Source: JAEUJM01 sp041908445
GTDB lineage: Bacteria > Actinomycetota > Acidimicrobiia > Acidimicrobiales > DATDAH01
Assembly: GCA_041908445.1 (NCBI GenBank)
Contig: JAYRFK010000004.1
Coordinates: forward strand, 1 to 64,000
DNA length: 64,000 nucleotides
Direction: 5' to 3'
The notes under the pieces are model-generated. The model saw nothing but the letters and a program-made list of their open reading frames with translations. It made no database searches and was not told the origin of the DNA. A program made the position numbers and the translations under genes. Shown here piece after piece: positions 23,442-33,626 of this stretch (positions within the stretch are counted from its first letter, which is position 1; each line of letters starts with the position of its first letter).

Positions 23442-24295
23442 GACCAGCTCCCGGGGAGCGGGCCCGCGGCCGGGTCGGGGTCGGCGAAGCGGGGCGTCCG
23501 CTTCTGGTTCAGGGCGGCCACCCCCTCGGCGAAGTCGGGTCGGGTCACCATGTCCTCCAGGAGACGTTCGGCTCGGTGCACGGCGGTGCCCACGTCGCCG
23601 TGCAGGTCGGCGTAGATCTGGCGCTTGGCGACGGCCGTCGCCTCGGGCGAGACCTCCGTGGCCAGGCGCCGGGCGTAGTCGTAGGTGAGGGAGGGGAGCT
23701 CGTCGCCGGGCACGGCCCGGTTGACCAGCCCCATGCGCGCGGCCTCGTCGCCGAGCACGACCCGGCTCGACAGCAGCAGGTCGGTCGCGTGGCCCACCCC
23801 CACCAGCCGGGGCAGCACCCAGGACAGCCCGTACTCCGCGGGCAGGCCGAGGCGGCCCGAGGCGGTCGTGAGCTTGGCGTCGAGGGCGGCGAAGCGCAGG
23901 TCGGCGAAGCAGGCCAGCACCAGGCCGACGCCGGCCGCCGGGCCGTTGACCGCGGCGATCACGGGCGTGCGCATCCCGAAGTGGAAGGCGAAGGCGTGGT
24001 CGAACTCGGGCCGGACCCCGTAGCCGGGCTCGGCCGGTGGGTGGCGGACACCGCTGTCGTAGGCGCCGCCCGCGACGTGCTTGTCCAGGGCGGCGGCGTC
24101 GGCACCGGCGCAGAAGCCCCGACCGGCACCGGTGACGACGACGACGCGCACCCGGGGGTCGTCCTCGGCCTCGGCCAGGGCGTCGCGGTACTCCTCGTGC
24201 ATGCGCCCGGTCCACGCGTTGAGGCGGTGGGGTCGGTTCAGGGTGACCGTGGCGACGCCCTCGTCGACCTCGTAGGCCACCACCTTTCGTTCCAT
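23438..24295 (-). CDS. Enoyl-CoA hydratase/isomerase family protein (crotonase)
   Basis: A 285-residue crotonase. VATVTLNRPHRLNAW opens the fold, TGAGRGFCAGADAAAL holds the first oxyanion-hole strand, and PVIAAVNGPAAGVGLVLACF the second. It most likely hydrates or isomerises an enoyl-CoA, but crotonases are functionally diverse. The region around residues 85-110 carries an insert compared with standard hydratases. It is divergent from the SHOCT membrane protein gene with 23 bp between start codons, and is followed by a GTGA-coupled lipoprotein gene. Confidence 0.88.
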   Translation of the reverse strand: MERKVVAYEVDEGVATVTLNRPHRLNAWTGRMHEEYRDALAEAEDDPRVRVVVVTGAGRGFCAGADAAALDKHVAGGAYDSGVRHPPAEPGYGVRPEFDHAFAFHFGMRTPVIAAVNGPAAGVGLVLACFADLRFAALDAKLTTASGRLGLPAEYGLSWVLPRLVGVGHATDLLLSSRVVLGDEAARMGLVNRAVPGDELPSLTYDYARRLATEVSPEATAVAKRQIYADLHGDVGTAVHRAERLLEDMVTRPDFAEGVAALNQKRTPRFADPDPAAGPLPGSWS

Positions 24296-24305
24296 GGGTA
24301 CTGGT

Positions 24306-24311
24306 TAGCAT
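24306..24311 (+). promoter_or_regulatory. Leaderless -10 hexamer TAGCAT
   Basis: 7 nt before ATG 24319. On the other strand the same bases form GCTAACC upstream of the divergent crotonase start, so the two promoters overlap in a 23-bp gap. Confidence 0.6.
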
Positions 24312-24318
24312 CGCGCCG

Positions 24319-25287
24319 ATGGGCCTGGTGGACGACCTCAACCGGTTGAGCGAGCTGCACGAGTCCGGTCAGCTCAGCGACGAGGAGTTCGAGGAGGCCA
24401 AGACCCAGCTCATCCGCCAGTCGACCGGGTACACCCCGCCCGGCGCCGCAACGTCCGGCTCCCTGGGGGCCACCGCCGGCGGACCCGCCACGAGCACGCC
24501 CTTCGACCCGGCCCTCACCCCGCCTGAGATCGGCCCGGGTGCGGCCGTGGCCGGCGGGCTCGCCGGTGGCCTCGTCGGCGGCGTCGTGGGCTCGTCCACC
24601 GTCCCCTCCGCGCCGCCGTCGGCCCCGACCCCGCCCGCGCCCGGCACCCCCGCCGGCACCGGTGGGCCGATCCCGCCCACCACCACCGTGCACGGTGCCG
24701 GTGGGGGCACCGTGATCACGTCGGGCCTCGGTACCGGGGGCGTCAGCCTGGGCGCCCTCCCGCCGACGGGACGGCTCCGCACCCGCGCCATGGGGCTCAC
24801 GCAGCCGGAGGCGGTCGAGCCGAAGCGGACGTCGACGGGCACCTTCCTGGCCAGCATGGGGTGCCTGACCATCGTCATTCTCTTCGTCGCGCTGATGGTC
24901 GCCACGGCGGGCGTGGCCATGTTCCCGGGCCTCGCCCGGCTCACCGCCCCGGTCCTGTGCAAGGCGCCGTTCGACCACAGCTACGTCGACATCACCCAGA
25001 GCAACCCGGTGCCGGGCGAGACCTACATCACCTGGGAGCTCCAGTGCTACAACGACCGCGGCACGGTGGACGCGGCCGACGACTGGGCGGTCATGGGCAT
25101 CCTGTTCCTCGAGACCGTCGTGGTCCTGTTCGCCATCACCTTGCTGCTGGTGCTGATCGGGCGGTTCCGCCACAAGCGCAAGGCGGCCAAGGCGGATGAC
25201 ACCCTGCGGCCGGTGCCCCCGGCCGGGCCGCTCGGCGACCTCAGCGGCGATCTCAGCGGCGGCCCGATCGTCAACCCGCCGTCCTGA
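24319..25287 (+). CDS. SHOCT-domain membrane protein
   Basis: 322 residues. The N-terminal 35 residues are a SHOCT oligomerisation motif (LSELHESGQLSDEEFEEAK). A long Pro/Gly/Thr-rich low-complexity segment follows, then two transmembrane helices (about 174-200 and 258-282) separated by about 55 residues containing two cysteines, and a short charged tail. Function unknown. The N-terminal SHOCT placement is reversed relative to the PH-domain protein at 46.3 kb. Confidence 0.78.
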   Translation: MGLVDDLNRLSELHESGQLSDEEFEEAKTQLIRQSTGYTPPGAATSGSLGATAGGPATSTPFDPALTPPEIGPGAAVAGGLAGGLVGGVVGSSTVPSAPPSAPTPPAPGTPAGTGGPIPPTTTVHGAGGGTVITSGLGTGGVSLGALPPTGRLRTRAMGLTQPEAVEPKRTSTGTFLASMGCLTIVILFVALMVATAGVAMFPGLARLTAPVLCKAPFDHSYVDITQSNPVPGETYITWELQCYNDRGTVDAADDWAVMGILFLETVVVLFAITLLLVLIGRFRHKRKAAKADDTLRPVPPAGPLGDLSGDLSGGPIVNPPS

Positions 25288-25336
25288 CCCGCCCGTCGCC
25301 GCCCGCCCCACCGTCCCGACGCGCTGACGCCCGACC

Positions 25337-26830
25337 GTGCCCGGCCTGAACCTCCACGTCACCACTCCGGCCGCCTTCGCCGAGGGCCTCGCCACCATCC
25401 GGGCGGAGCTCGACGTTCCCGCCTCCTTCCCGGCCACCGTCGACGCGGCGGCGGCCACGGCCGCGGGCCGTGGGCCCCAGCCGGTCGACGGGGCCGCCGC
25501 CGAGCGCCGGGACGCCCGGGACGTCGAGCTCGTCACCATCGACCCGCCCGGGAGCCGGGACCTCGACCAGGCCTACGGAGCCGAGCGGCGGGGGAGCGGC
25601 TACCGGGTCCACTACGCCATCGCCGACGTGGCCGCGTTCGTGCCCGCCGGCGGCGCCCTCGACCTCGAGGGTCGTGCCCGCGGCGTCACGCTCTACCTCC
25701 CCGACGGTCGTGCCCCGCTGTACCCGCCGGCGCTGGGCGAGGGGGCGGCCAGCCTGCTGCCCGAGGTCGACCGCCCGGCCGTGCTGTGGACCGTCGACCT
25801 CGACCAGCGGGGCGTGGTCACCGAGGTCGCCGTCGAGCGGGCCACGGTGCGCAGCCGCCGCCAGCTCGACTACCGCCACGTGCAGGCCGCGGTCGACGAC
25901 GGCTCGGCGGCCCCGGCGCTGGCGTTGCTCCGCGAGGTCGGGCTGCTGCGCGAGGAGCAGGAGCGGGCGCGGGGCGGCGTCAGCCTCAACCTGCCCGCCC
26001 AGCACGTGGACCGGGAGGCGGACGGCACCTACGAGCTGCGCTACGACGGCCCGCTGCCGGTGGAGGGCTGGAACGAGCAGATCTCGCTGCTCACCGGCAT
26101 GGTCGCCGCCCAGCTCATGCTGGACGCCGGCGTCGGGATCGTCCGCACCCTGCCGCCGGCCGGCCCCGACGTGTTCACCGAGCTGCGGGCCAGCGCCCGC
26201 GCCCTCGACGTCGACTGGCCGGTGGGCGTCGACTACCCCGACTTCGTGCGCGGCCTCGACCCGCACCGGCCGGCCGAGGCGGCGCTCATGACCCAGGCCG
26301 CTCGGGTCCTGCGGGGCGCGTCCTACGCGGCGTTCGACGGCACGGTGCCCGCCCAGCCTCTGCACGCCGCCATCGCCTCGCCGTACGCCCACGTCACCGC
26401 GCCCCTGCGTCGCCTCGCCGACCGCTTCGCCAACGAGGTCGTGCTGGCCGTCGCCGGCGGCCGCCGCCCACCGGGCTGGGCGCTCGACGCGCTGCCCGAC
26501 CTCCCCGCGCTGATGGACAAGGCCCACCAGCACGACCGTGCCCTCGAACGGGCCGTGGTCGACTTCGTCGAGGCCGCGGTGCTGGCGCCCCACGTCGGCG
26601 CCGAGTTCGAGGCCATGGTCACCAACGTCGCCCGCGGCCGGGCCACCGTGCAGCTCCGCGACCCGGCGGTGCTGGCGTCGGTCGACCTGCGCGACGCCGA
26701 CGGCGCCGAGGACAGGGACGGCGCCGAGGACAGGGACGGCGCCGCCGTCCTCGTCCCCGGTACCGCGGTGCGCCTGCGCCTCGCCGCGGTCGACCTCCCC
26801 GCCCGCACCGTCACCTTCACCCCCACCTGA
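25337..26830 (+). CDS. RNB-domain ribonuclease (RNase II/R family, short form)
   Basis: A 497-residue 3'-5' exoribonuclease catalytic domain. The metal site is TIDPPGSRDLDQA; three of the four catalytic Asp positions are kept and the last is Gln, as I recall for many actinobacterial RNB proteins. The ITSPYAHVTAPLRR-like block (IASPYAHVTAPLRRLADRF) matches the RNB C-terminal signature. There is no recognisable cold-shock or S1 domain, so RNA capture must differ from RNase II. A perfect 18-bp repeat near codon 455 inserts acidic DGAEDR units. The start is GTG 25337. Confidence 0.88.
   Translation: MPGLNLHVTTPAAFAEGLATIRAELDVPASFPATVDAAAATAAGRGPQPVDGAAAERRDARDVELVTIDPPGSRDLDQAYGAERRGSGYRVHYAIADVAAFVPAGGALDLEGRARGVTLYLPDGRAPLYPPALGEGAASLLPEVDRPAVLWTVDLDQRGVVTEVAVERATVRSRRQLDYRHVQAAVDDGSAAPALALLREVGLLREEQERARGGVSLNLPAQHVDREADGTYELRYDGPLPVEGWNEQISLLTGMVAAQLMLDAGVGIVRTLPPAGPDVFTELRASARALDVDWPVGVDYPDFVRGLDPHRPAEAALMTQAARVLRGASYAAFDGTVPAQPLHAAIASPYAHVTAPLRRLADRFANEVVLAVAGGRRPPGWALDALPDLPALMDKAHQHDRALERAVVDFVEAAVLAPHVGAEFEAMVTNVARGRATVQLRDPAVLASVDLRDADGAEDRDGAEDRDGAAVLVPGTAVRLRLAAVDLPARTVTFTPT
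26699..26743. repeat. 18-bp in-frame tandem repeat within the RNB gene, 2.5 copies
   Basis: Unit GACGGCGCCGAGGACAGG, identical between copies at nucleotide level, encoding GAEDRD units near the C-terminus. Identity at third positions points to recent slippage. Confidence 0.9.
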
Positions 26831-26838
26831 CCCCTTCT

Positions 26839-26879
26839 TCCAGCAGAAACGGAAGGTTCCACCTTCCGTTTCTGCTGGA
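26839..26879. terminator. 19-bp perfect hairpin between convergent RNB and cysQ genes
   Basis: Arms 26839-26857 and 26861-26879 are perfect complements around a 3-nt loop, beginning 9 nt after the RNB stop. There is no T-tract in either direction. It is likely a bidirectional terminator or RNA-stabilising hairpin. Confidence 0.75.
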
Positions 26880-26892
26880 GGAACGAGGTGCG

Positions 26893-27645
26893 TCAGGGGT
26901 TGAGGAGGGCGAGGACCTCGTCGGCGAGCTCGGGGCGGCAGATCACGAGGTCGGGGAGGTACGGGTTGGCCTCGTTGTAGCGGAGGGGCGACCCGTCGAG
27001 CCGGGACGTGTGGAGGCCCGTGGCCTGCGCCACCGCCACCGGGGCGCACGAGTCCCACTCGTACTGGCCGCCGGAGTGGGCGTAGATGTCGACCTCGCCC
27101 TGCACGACGGCCATGGCCTTGGCGCCGGCGGAGCCCATCTCGACGAGCACGCCGTCGAGCGCGTCGGCGAGCTGCTGGGCGGCGGCGGGCGGGCGGGTCC
27201 GGCTCACGACGAGCCGGGGCGGGCCGTCGACCGCGGCGGCGAGCGGCGGCGGCTCGGCGGTGCTGAGGGTCACACCCTGGGCAGGCAGCGCCACGGCGCC
27301 GGCGATGGGCACGCCGCCCTCGACCAGGGCCACGTGCACGGCCCAGTCGACACGGGGGACCTCGCCGAACTCCCGGGTGCCGTCGAGGGGGTCGACGATC
27401 CAGACCCGGGCGGCGTCGAGGCGGGCCAGGTCGTCCTTGCCCTCCTCGGAGAGCACGGCGTCGGTGGGGGCGGCCTCGGCCAGCGCCGCCATGAGCAGCA
27501 CGTGCGAGCGGCGGTCGCCCTCGGCCTTCAGCTCGGCGGGGGAGGCGCCGGCGGAGGTCAGCTCGTCCCGGAGGGCCACGAGGAGGTCGCCCGCCTCGGT
27601 GGCCAGCCGGTGGGCGAGGGCGTGGTCGGCGGGGGACGCGGGCAT
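26893..27645 (-). CDS. cysQ: 3'(2'),5'-bisphosphate nucleotidase CysQ (inositol monophosphatase family)
   Basis: 250 residues. Li-sensitive phosphatase signatures are WIVDPLDGTREF (metal-binding) and GGQYEWDSCAPVAVAQATG near the C-terminus, with EEGKDD earlier. It would hydrolyse PAP (or PAPS) to AMP and phosphate. Its position head-to-head with cysDNC supports a sulfate-assimilation role over inositol phosphatase. ATG 27645 begins at the first helix and follows a weak GAGGTG. Confidence 0.88.
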   Translation of the reverse strand: MPASPADHALAHRLATEAGDLLVALRDELTSAGASPAELKAEGDRRSHVLLMAALAEAAPTDAVLSEEGKDDLARLDAARVWIVDPLDGTREFGEVPRVDWAVHVALVEGGVPIAGAVALPAQGVTLSTAEPPPLAAAVDGPPRLVVSRTRPPAAAQQLADALDGVLVEMGSAGAKAMAVVQGEVDIYAHSGGQYEWDSCAPVAVAQATGLHTSRLDGSPLRYNEANPYLPDLVICRPELADEVLALLNP

Positions 27646-27733
27646 GCGGGAGCACCTCGGGCGGGGGTGGAAGGACCCGGTCGGGGCCCCGGGGAATCCC
27701 AACCGCGTTGATCGGGAATTGGGGTCCCGAGAC

Positions 27734-27739
27734 TAGGCT
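27734..27739 (+). promoter_or_regulatory. -10 hexamer TAGGCT for cysD
   Basis: 9 nt before ATG 27749; little or no 5' leader is expected. The gap to cysQ is 103 bp. Confidence 0.5.
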
Positions 27740-27748
27740 TCGACCGCC

Positions 27749-28654
27749 ATGCACTACGAGCTCTCTCACCTGCGCGCCCTCGAGGCCGAGGCGATCCACA
27801 TCATGCGCGAGGTCGCCGCGGAGTTCGAGCGCCCCGTGCTGCTGTTCTCCGGCGGCAAGGACTCGATCGTGATGCTCCGCCTCGCCGAGAAGGCGTTCTG
27901 GCCCTGTCCGCTGCCCTTCCCGGTCATGCACGTCGACACCGGCCACAACTTCGACGAGGTGCTCGCCTTCCGGGACAAGCGGGTCGCCGAGCTCGGTGCC
28001 CGCCTCGTGGTGGCCTCGGTGCAGGAGTCGATCGACAAGGGTCGCGTCCGTGAGGAGACCGGGCCTCGGGCGTCCCGCAACCGCCTCCAGACCACGACGC
28101 TGCTCGACGCCATGGAGGAGCACGAGTTCGACGCCGCCTTCGGTGGCGCCCGCCGCGACGAGGAGAAGGCCCGGGCCAAGGAGCGGGTGTTCTCGTTCCG
28201 CGACGAGTTCGGCCAGTGGGACCCGAAGAACCAGCGCCCCGAGCTCTGGAGCCTCTACAACGGCCGCCACCGCAAGGGCGAGCACATCCGGGTCTTCCCC
28301 CTGTCGAACTGGACCGAGCTCGACATCTGGCAGTACATCGCCGAGGAGCAGATCGAGATCCCGGCGATCTACTACGCCCACCGCCGGGAGGTCTTTCGCC
28401 GCGACGGCATGCTGCTGGCGGTCGGTCCCTACGTCACCCTCGCCGACGACGAGGAGCCCTTCGAGGCCGTGGTGCGCTACCGCACCGTCGGCGACGCGTC
28501 CTGCACCGGCGCGGTCGAGTCGTCCGCCGCCACCATCGACCAGGTGATCGCCGAGGTGGCCGCCACCCGCATCACCGAGCGCGGCGCCACCCGCGCCGAC
28601 GACCGCGTCTCGGAGGCGGCCATGGAAGACCGCAAGCGGGAAGGGTATTTCTGA
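27749..28654 (+). CDS. cysD: Sulfate adenylyltransferase subunit 2 CysD
   Basis: A 301-residue ATP sulfurylase small subunit of the N-type ATP-pyrophosphatase family. The PP-loop is LLFSGGKDSIVMLR, with HVDTGHNFDEV and GGARRDEEKARAKERVFSFRD typical of CysD. With CysN it makes adenosine phosphosulfate from ATP and sulfate. Its TGA overlaps the cysN ATG by one base (TGATG), giving tight translational coupling and matched subunit levels. Confidence 0.97.
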   Translation: MHYELSHLRALEAEAIHIMREVAAEFERPVLLFSGGKDSIVMLRLAEKAFWPCPLPFPVMHVDTGHNFDEVLAFRDKRVAELGARLVVASVQESIDKGRVREETGPRASRNRLQTTTLLDAMEEHEFDAAFGGARRDEEKARAKERVFSFRDEFGQWDPKNQRPELWSLYNGRHRKGEHIRVFPLSNWTELDIWQYIAEEQIEIPAIYYAHRREVFRRDGMLLAVGPYVTLADDEEPFEAVVRYRTVGDASCTGAVESSAATIDQVIAEVAATRITERGATRADDRVSEAAMEDRKREGYF

Positions 28655-29910
28655 TGGAGCTGCTCCGACTCGCCACCGCGGGCTCCGTCGACGACGGCAA
28701 GTCCACCCTGATCGGCCGCCTGCTCTACGACTCGAAGGCCATCTTCGAGGACCAGCTCGAGGCCGTCGAGCGCACCAGCCGCCAGCGCGGCGACGAGTAC
28801 GTCGACCTGGCGCTGCTCACCGACGGCCTGCGGGCCGAGCGCGAGCAGGGCATCACCATCGACGTCGCCTACCGCTACTTCGCCACGCCGAAGCGCAAGT
28901 TCATCATCGCCGACACCCCCGGCCACATCCAGTACACGCGCAACATGGTCACGGGGGCCTCCACGGCCAACCTGGCCCTCGTGCTGGTCGACGCCCGGAA
29001 GGGCCTGGTCGAGCAGTCCCGGCGGCACGCCTTCATCGCCTCGCTGCTGCGCATCCCGCACCTCGTGCTGTGCATCAACAAGATGGACCTCGTCGACTAC
29101 GACCAGGACACCTTCGAGCGCATCAAGGGTGAGTTCCGCGAGTTCGCCGCCCGCCTCGACATCACCGACCTCACCTTCATCCCGATCTCGGCGCTGCACG
29201 GCGACAACGTCGTGGACCGCTCCGCGAACATGCCGTGGTACGAGGGCACGTCGCTGCTGCACCACCTCGAGGAGGTCCACATCGCGTCGGACCGCAACCT
29301 CATCGACGTGCGCTTCCCGGTGCAGTACGTCCTGCGCCCCAAGAGCGACGAGTTCCACGACTACCGGGGCTACGCCGGCACCATGGCCGGCGGCGTGCTC
29401 AAGCCCGGCGACGACGTCGTGGCGCTGCCGTCCGGCTTCACCTCCCGCGTCGCCCGCATCGACACCTACGACGGGCCGGTCGACGAGGCGTACAGCCCCA
29501 TGGCGGTCTCGGTGCTGCTCGAGGACGACATCGACATCTCCCGCGGCGACATGCTCTGCCGCCCGCAGAACCGGCCCGACACCGGCCAGGACATCGACGC
29601 CACCGTCTGCTGGATGTCCGAGTCGTCGATCCTCGCCCCCGGGGCCAAGCTCGCGCTCAAGCACACGACCCGATCGGTGCGGGCCCTGGTCAAGGACCTG
29701 CACTACCGACTCGACATCAACAGCCTGCACCGCGACGAGGACGCCAACGAGCTCACCCTCAACGAGATCGGGCGGGTCAGCCTGCGCACCACGGCACCGC
29801 TCTTCTTCGACGAGTACCGCCGCAACCGCACCACCGGCAGCTTCATCCTCGTCGACGAGACCACCAACGAGACCGTGGGTGCCGGCATGATCCTCGGTCC
29901 CACCGGCTGA
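28654..29910 (+). CDS. cysN: Sulfate adenylyltransferase subunit 1 CysN (GTPase)
   Basis: A 418-residue EF-Tu-like GTPase that drives the sulfurylase reaction. G1 is AGSVDDGKSTLIGRLL, G3 is IADTPGHIQYTRNM and G4 is INKMDLVDYD. There is no fused APS-kinase domain at the C-terminus, which agrees with the separate cysC gene downstream. ATG 28654 overlaps the cysD stop. Confidence 0.96.
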   Translation: MELLRLATAGSVDDGKSTLIGRLLYDSKAIFEDQLEAVERTSRQRGDEYVDLALLTDGLRAEREQGITIDVAYRYFATPKRKFIIADTPGHIQYTRNMVTGASTANLALVLVDARKGLVEQSRRHAFIASLLRIPHLVLCINKMDLVDYDQDTFERIKGEFREFAARLDITDLTFIPISALHGDNVVDRSANMPWYEGTSLLHHLEEVHIASDRNLIDVRFPVQYVLRPKSDEFHDYRGYAGTMAGGVLKPGDDVVALPSGFTSRVARIDTYDGPVDEAYSPMAVSVLLEDDIDISRGDMLCRPQNRPDTGQDIDATVCWMSESSILAPGAKLALKHTTRSVRALVKDLHYRLDINSLHRDEDANELTLNEIGRVSLRTTAPLFFDEYRRNRTTGSFILVDETTNETVGAGMILGPTG

Positions 29911-29968
29911 GCCGATGACGACCCGCGGCCCGGGCGTGGGCGCGGTACCGGCCGCGCGCCGCGCCGCC

Positions 29969-29974
29969 TAGGTT
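29969..29974 (+). promoter_or_regulatory. Leaderless -10 hexamer TAGGTT for cysC
   Basis: 6 nt before ATG 29981. It suggests cysC can be transcribed apart from cysDN. Confidence 0.5.
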
Positions 29975-29980
29975 CTGGCC

Positions 29981-30595
29981 ATGGCCAGCGAGAACGTGGT
30001 GTGGCACCCGTCGCACCTGCCGCGCGACGAGCGGTGGGCCGCGCTCGGGGTCCGGGGCGCCACCCTCTGGTTCACCGGTCTGTCCGGGTCGGGCAAGTCC
30101 ACCGTCGCCACCGCGGTCGAGCGTCGCCTGCTCGAGGCCGGTGCCCCGACCTACCTGCTCGACGGCGACAACCTGCGCCACGGCCTCAACGGCGACCTCG
30201 GCTTCAGCGCCGAGGATCGCTCGGAGAACGTGCGGCGGGTCGGTGAGGTCGCCCGCCTGTTCGCCGACGCCGGCGTGGTCGCCCTGGTCCCGCTCATCAG
30301 CCCCTACCGGGCCGACCGAGACCGCGCCCGGGCCGCCCACGAGGCTGCCGACCTGCCCTTCTACGAGGTCTTCGTCGACACGCCCCTCGAGGTGTGCGAG
30401 GCCCGCGACCCCAAGGGCCTCTACGCCAAGGCCCGGGCCGGCGAGCTGAAGGGCTTCACCGGGATCGACGACCCCTACGAGGCGCCCGAGGCGCCCGACC
30501 TCGTCCTCACCCCCGCCGACGGCGATCCCGAGGCCCAGGCCGCGGTGGTGCTCGACCTGTTGACGCGGGCCGCCGGGCCCGCGGCTCGCGCCTGA
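29981..30595 (+). CDS. cysC: Adenylyl-sulfate kinase CysC
   Basis: A 204-residue APS kinase that phosphorylates APS to PAPS. The P-loop GLSGSGKST is at 33-41, LLDGDNLRHGLNGDLGFS is the APS-binding block, and PLISPYRADRDRAR and DPKGLYAKARAGELKGFTGIDDPYE are diagnostic. No PAPS or APS reductase is in the window, so PAPS could serve reduction or sulfotransferases. Confidence 0.96.
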   Translation: MASENVVWHPSHLPRDERWAALGVRGATLWFTGLSGSGKSTVATAVERRLLEAGAPTYLLDGDNLRHGLNGDLGFSAEDRSENVRRVGEVARLFADAGVVALVPLISPYRADRDRARAAHEAADLPFYEVFVDTPLEVCEARDPKGLYAKARAGELKGFTGIDDPYEAPEAPDLVLTPADGDPEAQAAVVLDLLTRAAGPAARA

Positions 30596-30621
30596 CCCGT
30601 CCGGTGGGTCAGGGGTCGGTG

Positions 30622-31386
30622 GTGGCGAGCCGAGGACGGTGGGCGCGTGGCGCAGCGCAACCGGGCCTGTTCACGCTCGTCGTGGTCGTCGCCCTCGGCG
30701 CACTGCTGCTCGCCGGCTGCGGTGGTGACGACGGCGGGGACGATCTCGGCCAGGCGGCGGGCGGTGCCGTCGCCCAGCAGCAGGCCGGCCAGTCCACCGC
30801 CACGGCCGCGGAGCTCGCCACGGTCGACCTCACCCCGGCGCTGTTGCGCCGCTCCGACTTCCCCCGGCCCGACGAGGTCGAGCCCATCCTGCTCGCCGGC
30901 GACTTCGGTGCCGTCGGTCGCGGACAGCGCATCAAGGTGTGCGGCGAGGACCTGCGCGCCGAGGTCGGTGGCGACAGCGGTCGCTTCTCCCAGTTCCGCG
31001 TCGGTCCCTACGCTGTCACGCAGACCGTGACCGCCCTGCCCGCGGCGAGCGCCTCTGCGCTCGGCCAGCGGTTCGCGGCGCTGGCCGGCGACTGCACCGA
31101 GCCGTGGTCCCAGCCCGACCCGAACGGCGGCAGCATCACCCGCCGGGTCCTGGGGGGCTTCCCCATCCCCGACCTCGGCACCGAGGCCGCCGCGTTCCTC
31201 GTGCGGGGCGAGAACCAGCTCGGCCAGGACGACTCGGTGCTGCTGATGGCGGTGGACGGGCCCTACGTGTCGACCCTCACCGTGACCGGCCCCGTCGGGG
31301 ACCGGTTCCAGATCGTCAGGCCGCTGGAGCTGGCGCTGGGGGAGCGTCTGCGCTCGCTGCCGGAGCCCGGCGGGCCGCCGGCGTAG
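30622..31386 (+). CDS. Predicted lipoprotein of unknown function
   Basis: About 254 residues. A hydrophobic segment LFTLVVVVALGALLLAGC with a canonical LLAGC lipobox is followed by an acidic Gly/Gln-rich linker and a compact domain with two cysteines (KVCGED, GDCTEP). It resembles PknH-sensor-like or LpqN-like extracytoplasmic domains only in size and layout; no family is claimed. GTG 30622 follows AGGGG at 30611; GTG 30619 is also possible. Its last 71 nt overlap the convergent zinc-protein gene. Confidence 0.75.
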   Translation: MASRGRWARGAAQPGLFTLVVVVALGALLLAGCGGDDGGDDLGQAAGGAVAQQQAGQSTATAAELATVDLTPALLRRSDFPRPDEVEPILLAGDFGAVGRGQRIKVCGEDLRAEVGGDSGRFSQFRVGPYAVTQTVTALPAASASALGQRFAALAGDCTEPWSQPDPNGGSITRRVLGGFPIPDLGTEAAAFLVRGENQLGQDDSVLLMAVDGPYVSTLTVTGPVGDRFQIVRPLELALGERLRSLPEPGGPPA

Positions 31387-31714
31387 GCGCACCCTCCTGG
31401 GGCTCGCCGTGGGGCTGGCCCGCGGCGACGTAGCAGTCGGCGTGGAAGTGCTCGACCCGGTCCCAGGTGCCCTTCACGTACACGTTGCAGATCACCTGGT
31501 ACTGGCGCTCCTTGGCCCGGAACTTCACGACCTCGCCGCAGGTGACGCAGCTCACCGAGCTGCCCGCCTCGACCGCGCGCACGACGGCGCGGCTGGTCCA
31601 GCGGGGCGCCTTCGGGCGGGCCGCCGCGTGCTTCGAACGGGCGGCGGTGCGGGGGGTGCTGCGGCCGGCGGGGGCCTTCGCCCCAGCCGCCCGGGTGGCG
31701 GTCGTGGGAGCCAT
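31316..31714 (-). CDS. Small Lys/Ala-rich protein with a Cys/His zinc-binding core
   Basis: 132 residues. A basic Ala/Lys/Arg-rich N-terminus (1-45), then a core with CVTCG (Cys56, Cys59), Cys76 and EHFHADCY (His89, His91, Cys94), which looks like a treble-clef or zinc-ribbon-type metal site. The C-terminal 30 residues are Pro/Ala-rich low complexity. The basic tail and zinc core suggest nucleic-acid binding, but that is inference. The core is encoded outside the antisense overlap with the lipoprotein gene. Confidence 0.7.
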   Translation of the reverse strand: MAPTTATRAAGAKAPAGRSTPRTAARSKHAAARPKAPRWTSRAVVRAVEAGSSVSCVTCGEVVKFRAKERQYQVICNVYVKGTWDRVEHFHADCYVAAGQPHGEPQEGAPTPAARRAPAASADAPPAPAPAA

Positions 31715-31787
31715 GCCCTACCCGTCGGCCGCGAGCCGGCCCCCGTGAGGCGTCCGCGCCGGCCCCACCGCCGGCAACCCGCTCGTT

Positions 31788-31830
31788 CTCGACGCACTCG
31801 CTCTCGTTTCGAGGGAGCTCGTGCGTCGAG
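31788..31830 (-). terminator. Inverted repeat downstream of ettA
   Basis: CTCGACGCAC (31788-31797) and GTGCGTCGAG (31821-31830) pair over 10 bp; the intervening bases contain a weaker inner pairing. It lies 21 nt after the ettA stop, on the route into the zinc-protein gene. Confidence 0.5.
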
Positions 31831-31850
31831 CTCGGAGGACGTCGCTCGGG

Positions 31851-33557
<1,707 letters not shown>

Positions 33558-33601
33558 GGCCCCCCTGTCTATCGACTTTGGCGGCCGACGCCTGCTTTCT
33601 C

Positions 33602-33626
33602 GCGGGCGGCGTAGCCGCTCGCCCGC
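33602..33626 (-). terminator. Hairpin directly after the PIN-S1 gene
   Basis: GCGGGCG (33602-33608) pairs with CGCCCGC (33620-33626); the last base touches the stop codon of the PIN-S1 gene. It separates that gene from ettA downstream. Confidence 0.5.
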
